A stretch of DNA of 64,000 nt, taken from Apium graveolens. Taxonomy: Eukaryota > Streptophyta > Magnoliopsida > Apiales > Apiaceae. Position numbers and translations under genes: made by a program. Position 1 is the stretch's first letter. Each line of letters begins with the position of its first letter. The notes below the pieces were generated by a model, which searched no databases, was not told where the DNA came from, and was given only the letters and a program-made list of their open reading frames with translations. Below, one piece after another: positions 1 through 10,897 of this stretch. The DNA lies in the NCBI RefSeq assembly GCF_009905375.1, contig NC_133650.1:61829628-61893627 (forward strand), in the 5' to 3' direction.

Positions 1-52
1 TTAATAGGATTCTGTCCCCAGAATCTTCTATGAAAACAAATGAGGGTATTTC
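1..52 (-). pseudogene. 3' end of Gypsy-A pol, cut off by Copia-1
   Basis: Read on the minus strand, these bases continue the integrase/chromodomain-like reading frame that breaks off at 27143. The first codons follow directly from the glutamate-rich stretch there, and the frame closes at a TAG at 28-30 after seven codons. The bases left of it (1-27) are the noncoding run toward the polypurine tract, whose LTR lies outside the window. Bases 48-52 (ATTTC) match 27143-27147, the target-site duplication made when Copia-1 inserted. Continuity across the insertion is seen directly; the family assignment comes from the larger part at 27143-36981. Confidence 0.85.
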
Positions 53-651
53 TGTTAGGTCACACTTTCACTGTAGAGGGGGTGAATACAGTGTTTATTA
101 CAATCAAATCAAACTTCAAGAACTTATGTAACAGAAAACAAACTTTATTTAATCAATAAACTCTGTTACAATCTGGAACTGTTATCTCTCAGTGATGAAC
201 AAAATATCACGAGAGCTGCTAGGGTTATATTAAATAATATTCTCGATAATGATAACACTTATAGTGTAAACCCTATGTCTGTGTTTATATACTACACAGT
301 TACAAGATAATCGCTAATTGATATGGAATATAATTCTGCTTCCTAAAATATATCAATCAGATATCTTCTATTCCAAGTATTCCATTCTTCACAGAATTCC
401 TTCTTCATGCATATCTCTTCTTATGTTTATCTTGATCTTCTTAACTTTAATCAGCTACTGTCCTTATCTGATCGTCCTTCAGCACTTAAGTTCTGATATC
501 TATCTCCTGATAACATAAGTACTGATATCCCTTAAGTTCTGACTTCCAGTATAAGTACTGATCAGTTAAGTACTGATTTGTTCTGTTCAAATAAGATCTG
601 AAATCTAAACATAAAACATATTAGCCATGACATTATCAAATATATCTAACA
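53..651 (-). repeat. 3' LTR of Copia-1
   Basis: 599 bp, TGTTAG...CTAACA, apparently identical to 26544-27142. On the element strand it carries a TATA-like TATATAAA and a downstream AATAAA, as expected for the U3 promoter and R-region polyadenylation signal. Its U3 part holds a cluster of the AAGTWCTGAY motif (488-577). Confidence 0.95.
488..577 (+). repeat. Five AAGTWCTGAY motifs in Copia-1 U3
   Basis: Matches start at 488, 517, 534, 553 and 568: AAGTTCTGAT, AAGTACTGAT, AAGTTCTGAC, AAGTACTGAT, AAGTACTGAT. The same cluster is in the other LTR of this copy and, less regularly, in the Copia-2 and Copia-3 LTRs. The motif also recurs in noncoding and coding parts of the family. A protein-binding role is only a hypothesis. 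Confidence 0.7.
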
Positions 652-662
652 ATCTCCCCCAA
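652..662 (-). other. Polypurine tract of Copia-1
   Basis: On the element strand TTGGGGGAGAT abuts the 3' LTR, the position of the plus-strand primer. The same tract borders the Copia-2 3' LTR (55866-55876) and the Copia-3 3' LTR (37841 onward). Confidence 0.85.
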
Positions 663-858
663 CTTGTAAATTAACAAAATATACAAGTTTAACAGATATT
701 TGATGATGTCAAAAACATTAAGTACAAATGCATGAGAAATAGACAAGATAACTACAACTTACAGTCCTTAAAGTTTTTACCAATTCAACTTCTGATAACA
801 ACTTCAATCTGTATAAATATCAGAATTTAAGCAGTTGTAGATCTTCGACTTGGCTTCA

Positions 859-1188
859 TCATTTTCTGATCTCTCTGATGTCAGGAGTTGTTCTGAGATA
901 ATTCTTCAACAAACATTTCTCAACATATCTGAGTTCATCAATCATTCTCCGTTTGACATCTTTAAGCTCTGCAGTATCTTCACCAGTTTGAAATATTGCA
1001 GCTCTGAGATCATTAATCTTTGCTTTTCTCAACTCCCGATCTAGTCTTATGACATAAGCTTTGTTAGACTCTAGATTGAATTCAAGCCCCTTAATACCAA
1101 GATATGTTCTGATCTGTGCAGTATTAGGCTTCATATCAACAATATCACCATTGTGATCTCTGTACTTTGGAACATATCTGCTGTCAGA
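859..1188 (-). pseudogene. C-terminal end of Copia-1 ORF3b, split off by Gypsy-B
   Basis: This open frame continues the ORF3b frame interrupted at 15034; the repeated TCAGA (1184-1188 and 15034-15038) is the Gypsy-B target duplication. It encodes about 107 residues and ends at a stop at 859-861. The sequence is charged and probably helical, with motifs such as LRAAIFQTGEDTAELKD and LLKNYLRTTPDIREIR. Copia-2 (to 55672) and Copia-3 (from 38044) end almost identically, showing that this is the true C terminus. No function is recognised. Confidence 0.85.
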
Positions 1189-3251
1189 TGTAATAACCCC
1201 AATTTTTGGGAAATTTTTGAAACCCTTATGAATAGTGTTTTTGCTGAATGAGAAAACTTTTCATGCCACACTATGTAGGGGTTCTGATATGGATATTCTG
1301 AGATTTTATTAGTACTTTATATGGGATATAAGTGTATGTAAAGATCGTCAGAATCCAAATCCGAACACTTTGATTTTTCCCGGAAATACACTAGATACGG
1401 AAAGATTTGAGAAAAAGGTAACAGGATAAAAAGGATTTAAATTAAAGGATTATAGGAGAGGATCATAAAAGGAATATAATATATTGAGAAAGGTTAAGGG
1501 AACCTAAGTAATAAGATCCCGGGTATGATCCTTCAAACGATAAATGAAAACGAAAGTTAAGCGAACCGTATAACAGATCAGCGGTCATTAGGCAAACAAT
1601 TAGGAAGTTAATCAAAGGGATTAGAGAGGATGATGTCACCCAACCAATGAGAAGAGGACAAGGAGGGGAGGATGACATCATGAGGATGACACAAGCATGA
1701 CATGGGAAGGAAGGAGATGTGGTGGCTTTTTAACCACACAAAATCAAGGGCAACTAGGTAATTTACTAAAACAAACACAAAAATCAAACCAACCAAGCCA
1801 AGCAAATCATTATTCATCAAAGTCAAAAAGAAACCAAGGCATTGTTCTTCATGCTCTCGGCCAAAACAGAACCAGAACACTAAAACTGCTGTATCTCCTT
1901 CATTTCTCACTCAAATATTGTGTTCTATAGCTCATTGGAAAGGTATTGAGATGGCCTACAACTCTTGTTCACAAGCCTCGTCCAAATAATCATGGTAAGA
2001 CCCTCATTTTTACAGTTCTTTAAATCGGACTTTTAGAAACTTCAAAGCCTAACTTTGTGTTCTTGATTTCTTTGGAAAGATCAAGCTTGTAGGAGGCTCC
2101 CTAAGGCTTCCTAGCAACTTAACACCTCCCAAGGAAGGTATAAACTTCAAACCCTAGCCTTTACTTTATTTGTTAGTAAGTTTAATGGTTGATGTTGTGA
2201 AATGAGAAGCATGGATTGTGATTATTAGTAGTTTGGTTTGATTTGGAAGTGTTTTTGGTAATTGAAGCTTGATTATAGTTCATAGGTCTTGATTGTGGTT
2301 GTTTGAGTTGAAAACCTTGGAGATTATGGACTGATGTGGTATGGTTTAGGTGAAGTTTTGTTGTATTGATGGTTATGAGTTGGTTGGTGGTTAATTGGAG
2401 TAGTTTAAACATTGGTAATCGCGTAAATATAGCCGTCGTAACGTCCGATTTTCTTTGGACTGTTTTTGTGCATAACATTAGGACCCGAGAACCCCCTGCT
2501 AGATTATGACCACTGCGATGTTTAGATAGCTCATGTTACGAGCTTCGTTTTGATATGTAGTTCGTTCGATTCCGATGCACGGTTTAGGAGAAACGACCGT
2601 TTCAAGTAACGGCGTTTCGCGAACGAAACTTTTCCCCTCGCCTTACTTTGAAACATAGGTTAAAGACCAAAAAGGGTTAATTAATGTATGAAACATTTAT
2701 GGTAAGTGTGTTAGGCAGTTGGTAAGACACTCGCGAAGGAATCGCTTTAAAACTCGTAAAGGTTAAATTATTAAAAATGGTGGAGCCGAGGGTACCCGAG
2801 CGACTTAAGCAAATCAGTGAGCGCAAAACAAGCGTTAGAGTCTAAGTTAGTTAAAGTATAGAATTACAAGTGATTTTGGTTTAATTCCAACTTACTTGTT
2901 GTTTATAGGTTACCAGACTCGTCCCGAGCCATTCGTAACCCCCAGTCGCTCAGACAAGTATTCTATCCGTTATACTGTTGTTGTGATGTATACATTTGTA
3001 TATGCATGATCTTGCGATAAATGCATATTGGTTATTTAGCAAATTCTTGCGATATATTGTAGCATGTGATATGGTATATATGCATGCCTGTTTCATATTC
3101 TTGGAATATATATCTGTTGGTTCAGTTGATAATACCTATGCTAGAGGATAGCGGTAACTTGCATATACCCTTAGTATAGGGACCCAAAGGTGAAAATATT
3201 TTCTAAAACCGGGAGTCGAGGATCCCGAGTACATTTTGTATATATGGATAT

Positions 3252-3253
<2 letters not shown>

Positions 3254-3301
<48 letters not shown>

Positions 3302-3303
3302 AT
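3254..3303. repeat. (TA)n microsatellite in Gypsy-B 5' LTR
   Basis: About 50 bp of nearly pure TA. The corresponding tract in the 3' LTR is 18 bp shorter, which accounts for the length difference between the two LTRs. Confidence 0.95.
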
Positions 3304-3375
3304 GGTTATAGTTTTTCCAAACTATTAATCGAATAAGGTTTATTCGATAACTTTAAACTTTATTTTATTATTGAG

Positions 3376-3574
3376 TATTATTTCGAATATTATTCGAAGG
3401 CGTATGACTCCTTTATATTAAATGAATATTATTTTGAATATTCATTCGAGGACTTATGACTCCTTTTATCTATTTATCTGAATATTATTTTGAATATTCA
3501 TTCGAGGGCTTATGACTCAGTTTATATTATTTAATGAATATTATTTGAATATTCATTTGAGGATCTATGACTCC
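3376..3574 (+). repeat. Four-copy ~55-bp tandem repeat in Gypsy-B 5' LTR
   Basis: Each unit has GAATATTATTTTGAATATTC (itself a near-palindrome) followed by CATTCGAGGACTTATGACTC, with small variations, at spacings of about 50-60 bp. The same block is at 13067-13265 in the 3' LTR. Confidence 0.85.
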
Positions 3575-5346
3575 AATTATTTGCTGAGATATATTCTTTA
3601 TTTTATTAAAGAATAAGGTGTAAATAATCAAACTTATTTTCGATTATTCAAATAAAGATAATACTTTCATATAAGTATATCTTTGGTTATTTAATACTCG
3701 TTTCAAGTATAAATTTTAATACTTCTACTTCAATTATTTTTATAAAGACTATTCTTTATGGGAATATTATTTAAATAATAATATTCGGTCATTTTCTAAA
3801 TATTCTGGGGACTGATTTACTTCATTAAATCAGCTTTACTCCAAACACTCTTTAAAGTGTTTTCGAGTCTTCAAAATGATTTTTAAAAGTCAGAGTGGAT
3901 CCCAAAACTTTTTTTATATTTAAGATCTTCCTTTTAAGGGGATTTAAATACTCGCTCAAAACCTGGGGAATCCGGCTCTGTGGTGTATTTTATATTCGCA
4001 ACGAGGTTGCTGTTTTGAGAAAACAATTTGATTACTTGCCCAATGTTCGGGAAGTAAGTCCATTTGATTGAGTCGGCATAAGCGACAGGCCGGGGTATGG
4101 TCTATTATTGTGTAAGTGGCTGGGTGGCAGTCCATCAACGCGTGAGGGGCCGGGTAATGGTCTAGCGCGAGGTCCTAATGCGGCCAGGGTGATGACCGGT
4201 GAGGAATTCATCCATCTACAGTAGAAAAGGTTACTTATTGGTATCTTTGCCTGATCAGCAAGATATCTGGTTTATGCCAAAATTCTTTTCCTTTCCAAAA
4301 TTCATTGGATGTTTCAAACTCTGTTCATACATTACATAACAGAGGTTCCAGGAAATGTTTAAGAGATATATATATGTGGATATATATATATCGGGACTAA
4401 ATAAAGTATCTCGTAACTTTATTTCATTCAATAATATTTCAAAGATTGAATCTATTCAAATCTTGTCTTGTAGTCTCATCTATGTGATGAACTTTTGAAA
4501 CTGATTATAACTTGAACGGTGGTAGTTCAAGTAGTATTGGGAAAGATATAAGTATATTGGGGTATTTGGTAACCTCATCTTTTAAACTTATATCTAATTA
4601 ATAATTGTCTTATGTATGACAAAGATTTTCAGAAAAACGTTGAGACAAGGTTAGATATATGAGATCACCTTGCAACGATATTTTTTTCATACAGTTACAC
4701 ACTAGGACTTTGTGTATATTATGCATGGAAGAGGACTTCCAATATTTTGAAAAGTATATATGTATATATACTGAATATTTTGTGACTTCATCGCATTAAG
4801 TTATCAACTTGGTTCATTTCTTTTGACCAAGACTTTCATGAGTATTATGAGTAGGCTCATATATTGTAAATCATTATACATATTATTTTGGTGGGCTTGC
4901 TGCTCACCCTTGCTTTCTTCTTTCATCACACAACAACAGTTAGGAAAGATGGCCAGACTCCAGCAGACCCAGCGCAAGCGCGTGGGAAGCGTCCCGCGTC
5001 TTCCCGTTGATGTTGTAGCTGCTATAGCTGCAGAGGTAGATCTATTGTAGATCAGACCATCTACTTTTGAGAATCAATTATGTATAATTATAACTTGTGG
5101 CAGATAATGGCAATTAACTGTAAATTTATCAAGTAATCATTTTGGGTTGTAATAACTTTTAAATTGTGGATTCAAAGACTTGTACTTATTTAAATTTCAT
5201 CTCTGAGACTATAACGGGTTGTGGTGTGTGTTAGTGTGGGGTCACAGCATAAGGTTATTTATTATTAATTAAGTGAAGTGATATTGCGGAAAGAAAGACC
5301 GTGACGACCCGGATCCCCGACCCCGGATCTGGGGGTGTTACAGAAA

Positions 5347-5358
5347 TGGTATCAGAGC
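5347..5358 (+). other. Primer-binding site of Gypsy-B (tRNA-Met)
   Basis: TGGTATCAGAGC lies four bases after the 5' LTR end. It matches the complement of the initiator tRNA-Met 3' end used by most plant LTR elements. Confidence 0.9.
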
Positions 5359-5799
5359 TAAGCGTTATAAACCTCAGAGATGATGGGACGTTAAGATAAT
5401 AAATTCACTAAGATAATAAGAACTCTTGCCAAGTTCATAGTCGGACTACCTAACGTAGTACTGACAGTTAAAACCCTTATGGGAACCCTTATAAATGTAG
5501 CGATAGAAGCGTAGTTCGTTATCGTATATGGTAGCGGGACTCTGAACCCTGAAGTTGAGGAACATCAACGCGATGATGTTTTATTACTAATTGGAGATCA
5601 GATTGTGGATCCAATAGAGCGTCCTAACGCAGGACCGGATGATGTTGATATTGAGGATGTAGCAGTTGAGGATGTTGTCCTAGAAGGGATAGTTGCTGAG
5701 GAGGATCCCATGGAGGATCCTGACGAGATTGGATAAAGGACCACTGATGAATTGATGACCCTGGTTGGGTCGACTACCAGAGGTTCGTTCAAGTTTGTA
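5359..5799 (+). other. Gypsy-B leader with acidic open stretch
   Basis: No recognisable domain. From about 5530 to 5736 one plus-strand frame is open and rich in Asp, Glu and Val, then stops; it might be a remnant of an N-terminal gag or leader ORF. Nothing else is supported here. Confidence 0.4.
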
Positions 5800-6590
5800 A
5801 AGATAGTAGCCCCTTTAACGCGGCTTACTCGTAAGACTGAGAAGTTCGAATGGACAGAGAAATGCGAGAATAACTTTTAAGAACCGAAACAAAGGTTGGT
5901 GACGTTCCCTATGTTGGCGTTGCCGGATGGAAAATGAGATTTTGTGATTTGTAAGTGACGCTTCGCATAAGGAATTAGGGTGATTCTTATACAGCACAGC
6001 AAGGTAATCGCATACGCGTGAAGACAATTAAGGGAATATAAAATTCGATATCCCCACCCATGAGCTTGGGCTCGTGGCAATAGGTTTGCCCTAAATATTG
6101 GAGGCACTACTTGTATGGATAGAAGTGCGAGATTTACACAAACCATAGGAGCTCTAGTACATTTTGCGTAGAAAGAGCTCAACATACGCCAGAGGAGGCG
6201 GTTAGAGCTAATCAAGAATTATGATTGGGAGATTCTTTATCATTCGGGGAAAGCCAATATGGTGGTTGATGCCCTTAGTAAAAAGGAGAGACTCAAGATG
6301 ATAATGTCTTTTGGAGAGTTTATAAGAGATTTTGAGAAAATGGAAATAGTAGTGAAGGTAACCGGAGCCGGTACCGAAAAGCTGTTTGAGATAGCAATAC
6401 AGCCCGAATTATTGGAAAAGAACATATTGTGCCAGTAAAGGTGATGAATGAAGGCAGAGAGCCAACAAATAAATATGAGATTAATACCGAGAAAGATGAT
6501 AAGGGAATAATGAGGTATTCCTACAGAATTTGGGTTCCAAATGTTCAAGAGCTTAAGGATGAGATCTTAGATGACAGCTAGTTTGAGGAA
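5800..6590 (+). pseudogene. Misplaced RNase H-to-integrase fragment in Gypsy-B
   Basis: Across several frames the plus strand shows the end of RT and RNase H: PLTRLTRKTEKFEWTEKCE at about 5812, a cytosine-damaged DFVICK and VIAYA region, then LELIKNYDWEILYHSGKANM near 6205-6260 followed by VDALSKKERL. A GIMRYSYRIWVPNVQELK stretch near 6505-6560, the start of the integrase zinc region, ends the piece. These domains normally follow gag and protease, yet this piece precedes the gag remnant at 6830. Stops and frameshifts abound. The equivalent end of RNase H appears again in its expected place near 8600, so this is an extra or moved segment. Confidence 0.75.
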
Positions 6591-6829
6591 TAAGATTTAG
6601 AGCAAACCCTGAACGTGATAGTCAGGGAGGTCGCCATCAAGATAGAAAGAACCCATAACATAATGAAGTGGAAAATGAGGATTTTAACGTATAAGATAAC
6701 CCCAAGTATGGGGAGTAGGAAGAAATATTTAGACTGAGAAAACAAAAGTCGAGCGAGATAAGGAGACCCGAGACGGTACTCCTATACGGAAATTCATGGA
6801 CCTGTCTAAAAAGAACTTAGACTATTATC

Positions 6830-7180
6830 CCCAACCACCACCTTGAGGAAACAATGCGGTAGGAAATTCTTTCATGACCTTTAAGTCGCTAAGCTCTCAG
6901 AGTTCCAAGGAACAGGTTGACCCAGTCGAGGCAAGAGCCTGGCTAAAGGAAATAGAGGAATCATTTGAGATTCTAAATGATTGACGAATCACAAAAGACT
7001 ATTTTTATCACTTACCCTCCTAAGAGAGAGGCCACCCGCTGGTGAAAGGCCAAGGAAGGCACGGAGCAAGAGATTATAATAAACTGATTAAAGTTCAGTC
7101 AATTGTTTTCAGGAAGGTACTGCCCAAAGTTATGGAGATAGTGTAAAAGCTTTAGAGCCAGAACAAAGGCGGACGAGTAT
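6830..7180 (+). pseudogene. gag remnant of Gypsy-B
   Basis: A plus-strand frame reads SFMTFKSLSSQ..., then DPVEARAWLKEIEESFEIL, then (after damage) sequence like the WWKAKEG region of a retrotransposon gag. This is the retrotrans_gag core, also seen in Gypsy-A gag (WLKEIEKAFALV) and Gypsy-C gag (WLKEMEKAFNLV). Stops and small indels break it at several places, and no intact zinc knuckle is found downstream. Gag would form the virus-like particle; this copy cannot. Confidence 0.75.
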
Positions 7181-7879
7181 GATGAATTGTGAATCTAAGT
7201 TGTAAAAAGTTGTCAAGATTCGTTCTAAGGACACGAATCCAGAATGACGGGACGTTTGAAATCTATGCTTATGTTGTGTTGGTTCATGAATTAATGATAA
7301 GAGAAAGGAAAATAAAAAAGGAATTGAAGTGGAAAGGAATATAAAGGCATTAGAGTTTGAGGAATGATAAGGGAGTTGGGTATGAGGAAACCCTAAAGAC
7401 TCGTAGCAATAGAAATAGAAAAGTAGGTAATCGTCCGGATGAGAGTGATTCACCATGAGTTAAATTGATGGTTGAAGGTATAAGAGATACATATATTTTA
7501 TCCCCTGTAAGTTGGGAAGATTCGAGGAAACCTTGAGATAATTCGAAGGATAAATATGAGACGCGGATAGACTGAGGAGACAAGGAAGTAAGAAATTAGG
7601 AAAATTGGATGAAGGAAGTAACCTTCAAGAATGTGAAGTGTAAGATCGGTGGCTTGATACCCAGAAAGGGAGACGCCAGATATGAGAGATATCCCAACAT
7701 TGAGGTGACTGTTGAGAAACAACAAAAGTAAATAAGGAATTATTAAGAAGAAGTTCACGTTGAACACGACCAATATCTTCCAGAACATCCTTGTTATCGT
7801 TACCAAATTAGGCAAGATAAGCGGATGACCATTGTTATCTTTTGGAGGCCATATGGATTGACCTCAATTTGAATAAGGA
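7181..7879 (+). other. Decayed gag/protease interval of Gypsy-B
   Basis: By position this should be the rest of gag, the zinc knuckle and protease. I see no zinc knuckle and no aspartic protease motif in any frame. Minus-strand ORFs of 77-123 codons here are chance openings in purine-rich sequence. Confidence 0.4.
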
Positions 7880-8660
7880 TGCTATTATGAAATTAGGTAT
7901 CGACTATCGAGGTGGGAATGATGAATAAGATAATCTGTCAAGGATATATGACTTGATTTATCCATGGATGGATGCAGGTACCTTTTAAAGGTGGAATTAA
8001 GGCTAGAACATCGGTAACTTAAAATGAATCCTAGGGGAATGCATAAAGGTTTGCATTTCACCCTTAATAGGGACGGTATGAGTTTTGACAGTCTGATTTG
8101 GAAAGGGTTAAGGTAACAATAACCTTTAAGAATTAGTGGAGAAATTTTCAGAAGTATATAGACAATGGTTCTAGTAATAGTAAATGGTATTTTGATATGC
8201 CCTGTATTTAGGGAACACAGGAGGAACGATTGAAGGATAACCTTAGAGGTTTCCAAGGAGAAAGGTAATATTCAAAATTCTCAGGAATAAAAATGTTGAT
8301 AAAAGAAATATGACGTAATTATAATGATGCCAAGTGGGGCACGTGTTAAACCACGAGGAAGGATGGATCGAACCAGTAATGGTCGAAATTGTTCAGGGCA
8401 ATTAGGACTTAAGATAAAAGATGTTCTAAGTATGATTGAGAGTCAGTCATGACAGTGATTAACCTCTAAAGACTGAGGCAATAACTTATGGAAAAATGGT
8501 GATATTTTTTTTACTCATCAGATTTTAAGGGAAACATCTTCACTCAAGCAGTGATCGGAAATAAGGTAGAAAATTTATTTGGAGGTGGTTAAAATGACAT
8601 TGACTGTAAGGAAATTTTACTATCAGGAAAGGCCAAAGAGGTGGCCGACACTCTAAAGGT
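7880..8660 (+). pseudogene. Reverse transcriptase/RNase H remnant of Gypsy-B
   Basis: Degenerate plus-strand sequence aligns by eye with Ty3/Gypsy RT: LGIDYRGGND near 7890 (CIDYRELN in Gypsy-A-type RT), then KVELRLEHR... near 7990 (KIDLRSGYH). It ends near 8615-8650 with LSGKAKEVADTLK, the damaged counterpart of [16 protein letters not shown]. The catalytic Asp-Asp box is not intact. RT and RNase H copy the genomic RNA; this copy is inactive. The match is patchy, so the limits are approximate. Confidence 0.6.
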
Positions 8661-10189
8661 AAGTGGATAATTATAGGCGCGTGTGCCAAAAGAAAACAGT
8701 GATGATGGTTAAAAATGTGAAGGTTGAATTATGGTTTGGATGATTGACATTCCTTCTGATGACTGTGCAATACCCAACCGTAATAGTAGTTGGTAAAGGT
8801 ATAATTCGTGTAATCGCCATGAACGGGCTATCTATCTTAGAAGATACTATCTTGAGATAAGCCAGGACCATGTTTCAAAAAGGACCAAACAAACCTTTGA
8901 GTTAAGTCTTCTATTGAAGGCATATGATTAAGAATGGTATTAACCTGCTATCGTTGCTTTGATTGAAACTCTTCTGCAATTTTATCTGCTTCATGTCATG
9001 TATGTATGTCAGGATCAGGAGTGTTCTTCATGAATCAGAAATGGTGATTATGTTACCTCCCTAGAAGGATTTGATATGACATGTATGGACTCCGTATGGT
9101 TAGCTATTAAGATTTCATGGAAAGTGAATGATGACAGTGGGTCAGTGGTGGACCATAGTAAGGCAGCAATGATTCTGCGAGTAATGAGCTGATTACAACC
9201 GTGAGAGTTGTATTGGAATGGATGTTGAGATTGAGTACCACTAAACGGGTCGTGGTAGTGTATAAGTTATCATTGATAGACTAATTAAGTAGAGTATCTA
9301 CCTATTGAATATTTATTCCCTCTTATCAATAGAGAGTCGTATTATTATACGAGGAAGGTTGCGGTGCAAGCATAGAATTCAAGTAACGATGATGTCTAGA
9401 ATGAGATCCCAGATTCGATTTTCGATGTCGAGGGAGTTTCAAAGGTAATTGTGTATAAGCTCGAGGAAGAGCATGGGTCCATAGAATGATGGACGGGATA
9501 GCGAAAATATTTAGGCACGTGAAATGCGATGCTATAATACTTGATGTTGATATAAATACATATATGTTTTGTTCTTCTATGACAAACCTCTATAGTTCAG
9601 AGGTAGGTTCCAAGCCAGATATTTTGTGGCAGTATATATATTTTTTTTTATATACAATTCTCTTCAGTTCGTTCTTTTCTCTTCTTTTCATTTCATGTAA
9701 TTTGAGAAGAACAACCCTTCCAGAAGGGGAGGTATTGCCGAATGACTGTCTATCTGTGTGATAGAAGCCTAGTAGGATACCAACTATTGTTTAATTGCTT
9801 GTCAAGTACTAAAGGCTGGCCACCTTCTGTACTAACTATGCGAGATAACAAGTGTTCATGATCATAGTGATCTCTCAATAAATTATTTTACTTCTATATG
9901 AAGGATTAAGCTTTTGAAAATAGAAACAGCTGAAAAAGGAGTAGTAAAGTTATGGTGGTATTCAGAATGGGAACACATTCGTAATACTAAGGTTGACGTG
10001 GTTATTAAAAGGTTATAGAACGCTAACGAGCAAAAGTATAACCAGTATAATATTAGGAACGGAAGGTAGTAGCGATTACGAACTCGAAAAGAATGGGTAT
10101 TGAGAAGCAAAAGCTCTAATGCTAAACGCTATAATGAGAGTCTGTGCAATAGACTTGAAAAAATTTGGAATGATCACTTAACGCGGATT
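8661..10189 (+). pseudogene. Decayed integrase core region of Gypsy-B
   Basis: Only short islands are recognisable. Near 9130-9190 the plus strand reads DSGSVVDHSKAAMILRVMS, resembling the Asp-containing [18 protein letters not shown] segment of Gypsy integrases. No intact catalytic triad is visible. A 91-codon ORF at 9486-9761 lies in this decayed region and matches nothing I know. Confidence 0.45.
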
Positions 10190-10880
10190 TAGTTATATCA
10201 CGACAATAGATCATATGTCATTATCGAGGTGTCACCTTATGAGATCCTTGAGGGAAGATAATGTCGATCTCCCTTATGTTAGGATGAAGTTGTAGAGCGC
10301 AAGATGCTCGGACCCGCAGTAGTCCAAAGGACCAGGGATATAATAGATCTAATCAGAGGACGACTGGTAGTAACCCAAGATGGACATAAGAGGTATGCTG
10401 ATTTGACTCAAAAAAGGACAAAGAGTATGAAATAGGGGGCCTAGTAATGTTATAGGTATCCCCTTGGAAACCCTTGAAAAGGATTGATGAGGTTCGGAAA
10501 GAAAGGAAAGCTAAGTCTACAATTTGTTGGACCCTTGGATATATTAAGACGTTTGGGAAGTTAGCATAGGAGCTAGCCCTACCCCCGAACCTGTAGCAAG
10601 TTCATAACGTGTTCCACGTATCAATGTTATGGAAGTGTAATTCGGATGCCAGACAAATAGGGGCATATGAGCGCATAGACATGCAACCAGACGTAACCTA
10701 TATGGAGCAACCAGGAAGGGTATAGAGTAAAAAAGGAACGAGTGCTTAGGAGAAGGGTTATCAAACTAGTAAGAGTTTGATGGTAGAACCACAATGTGGG
10801 AAAATTTACTCGAGAGTTAGAAAGTGCAATGCTAAGAGAGTATCCCTATTCACTTTCAATCTGATTCCGGGACGGAATCC
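10190..10880 (+). pseudogene. Integrase C terminus and chromodomain-like end of Gypsy-B
   Basis: Plus-strand frames give VSPYEILEGR, then GHKRYADLTQKRTKSM, then ELALPPNLQQVHNVFHVSML near 10575-10632, and MQPDVTYMEQPGRV. These match the Gypsy-A integrase C terminus (AYELALPPHMQHIHNVFHVSML). A short chromodomain-like tail follows near 10745-10870. Stops and frameshifts are present throughout. In Gypsy elements this region binds DNA and may guide insertion through chromatin marks; here it is dead. Confidence 0.8.
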
Positions 10881-10881
10881 T

Positions 10882-10897
10882 TTTAAGGAGGGGAGAC
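10882..10897 (+). other. Polypurine tract of Gypsy-B
   Basis: TTAAGGAGGGGAGAC directly precedes the 3' LTR at 10898, the expected position of the plus-strand primer. Its integrity fits recent replication of this element. Confidence 0.85.

Larger units (their letters stand above)
1189..5342 (+). repeat. 5' LTR of Gypsy-B
   Basis: 4154 bp, starting TGTAATAACCCC and ending GGGGGTGTTACA. It holds an AT microsatellite (3254-3303), a four-unit tandem repeat (3376-3574), three GC-rich degenerate repeats around 4085-4200, the CTGATCAG palindrome at 4251-4258 and the GCTCACCCTT block near 4902. It contains no long ORF. The LTR ends of Gypsy-A and Gypsy-C are clearly similar to its 3' end. Confidence 0.95.

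Noticed and set aside
3376..3574. Regularly spaced repeats that might suggest a CRISPR array
   Set aside because: Units are contiguous and diverged, with no unique spacers, and sit in a plant retrotransposon LTR.
7130..8256. Series of minus-strand ORFs of 77-123 codons
   Set aside because: Antisense openings in purine-rich decayed Gypsy-B sequence; hydrophobic look comes from base composition.
9486..9761. 91-codon ORF inside Gypsy-B
   Set aside because: It lies in the decayed integrase region, has no homology I can see and includes a poly-T run; likely chance.
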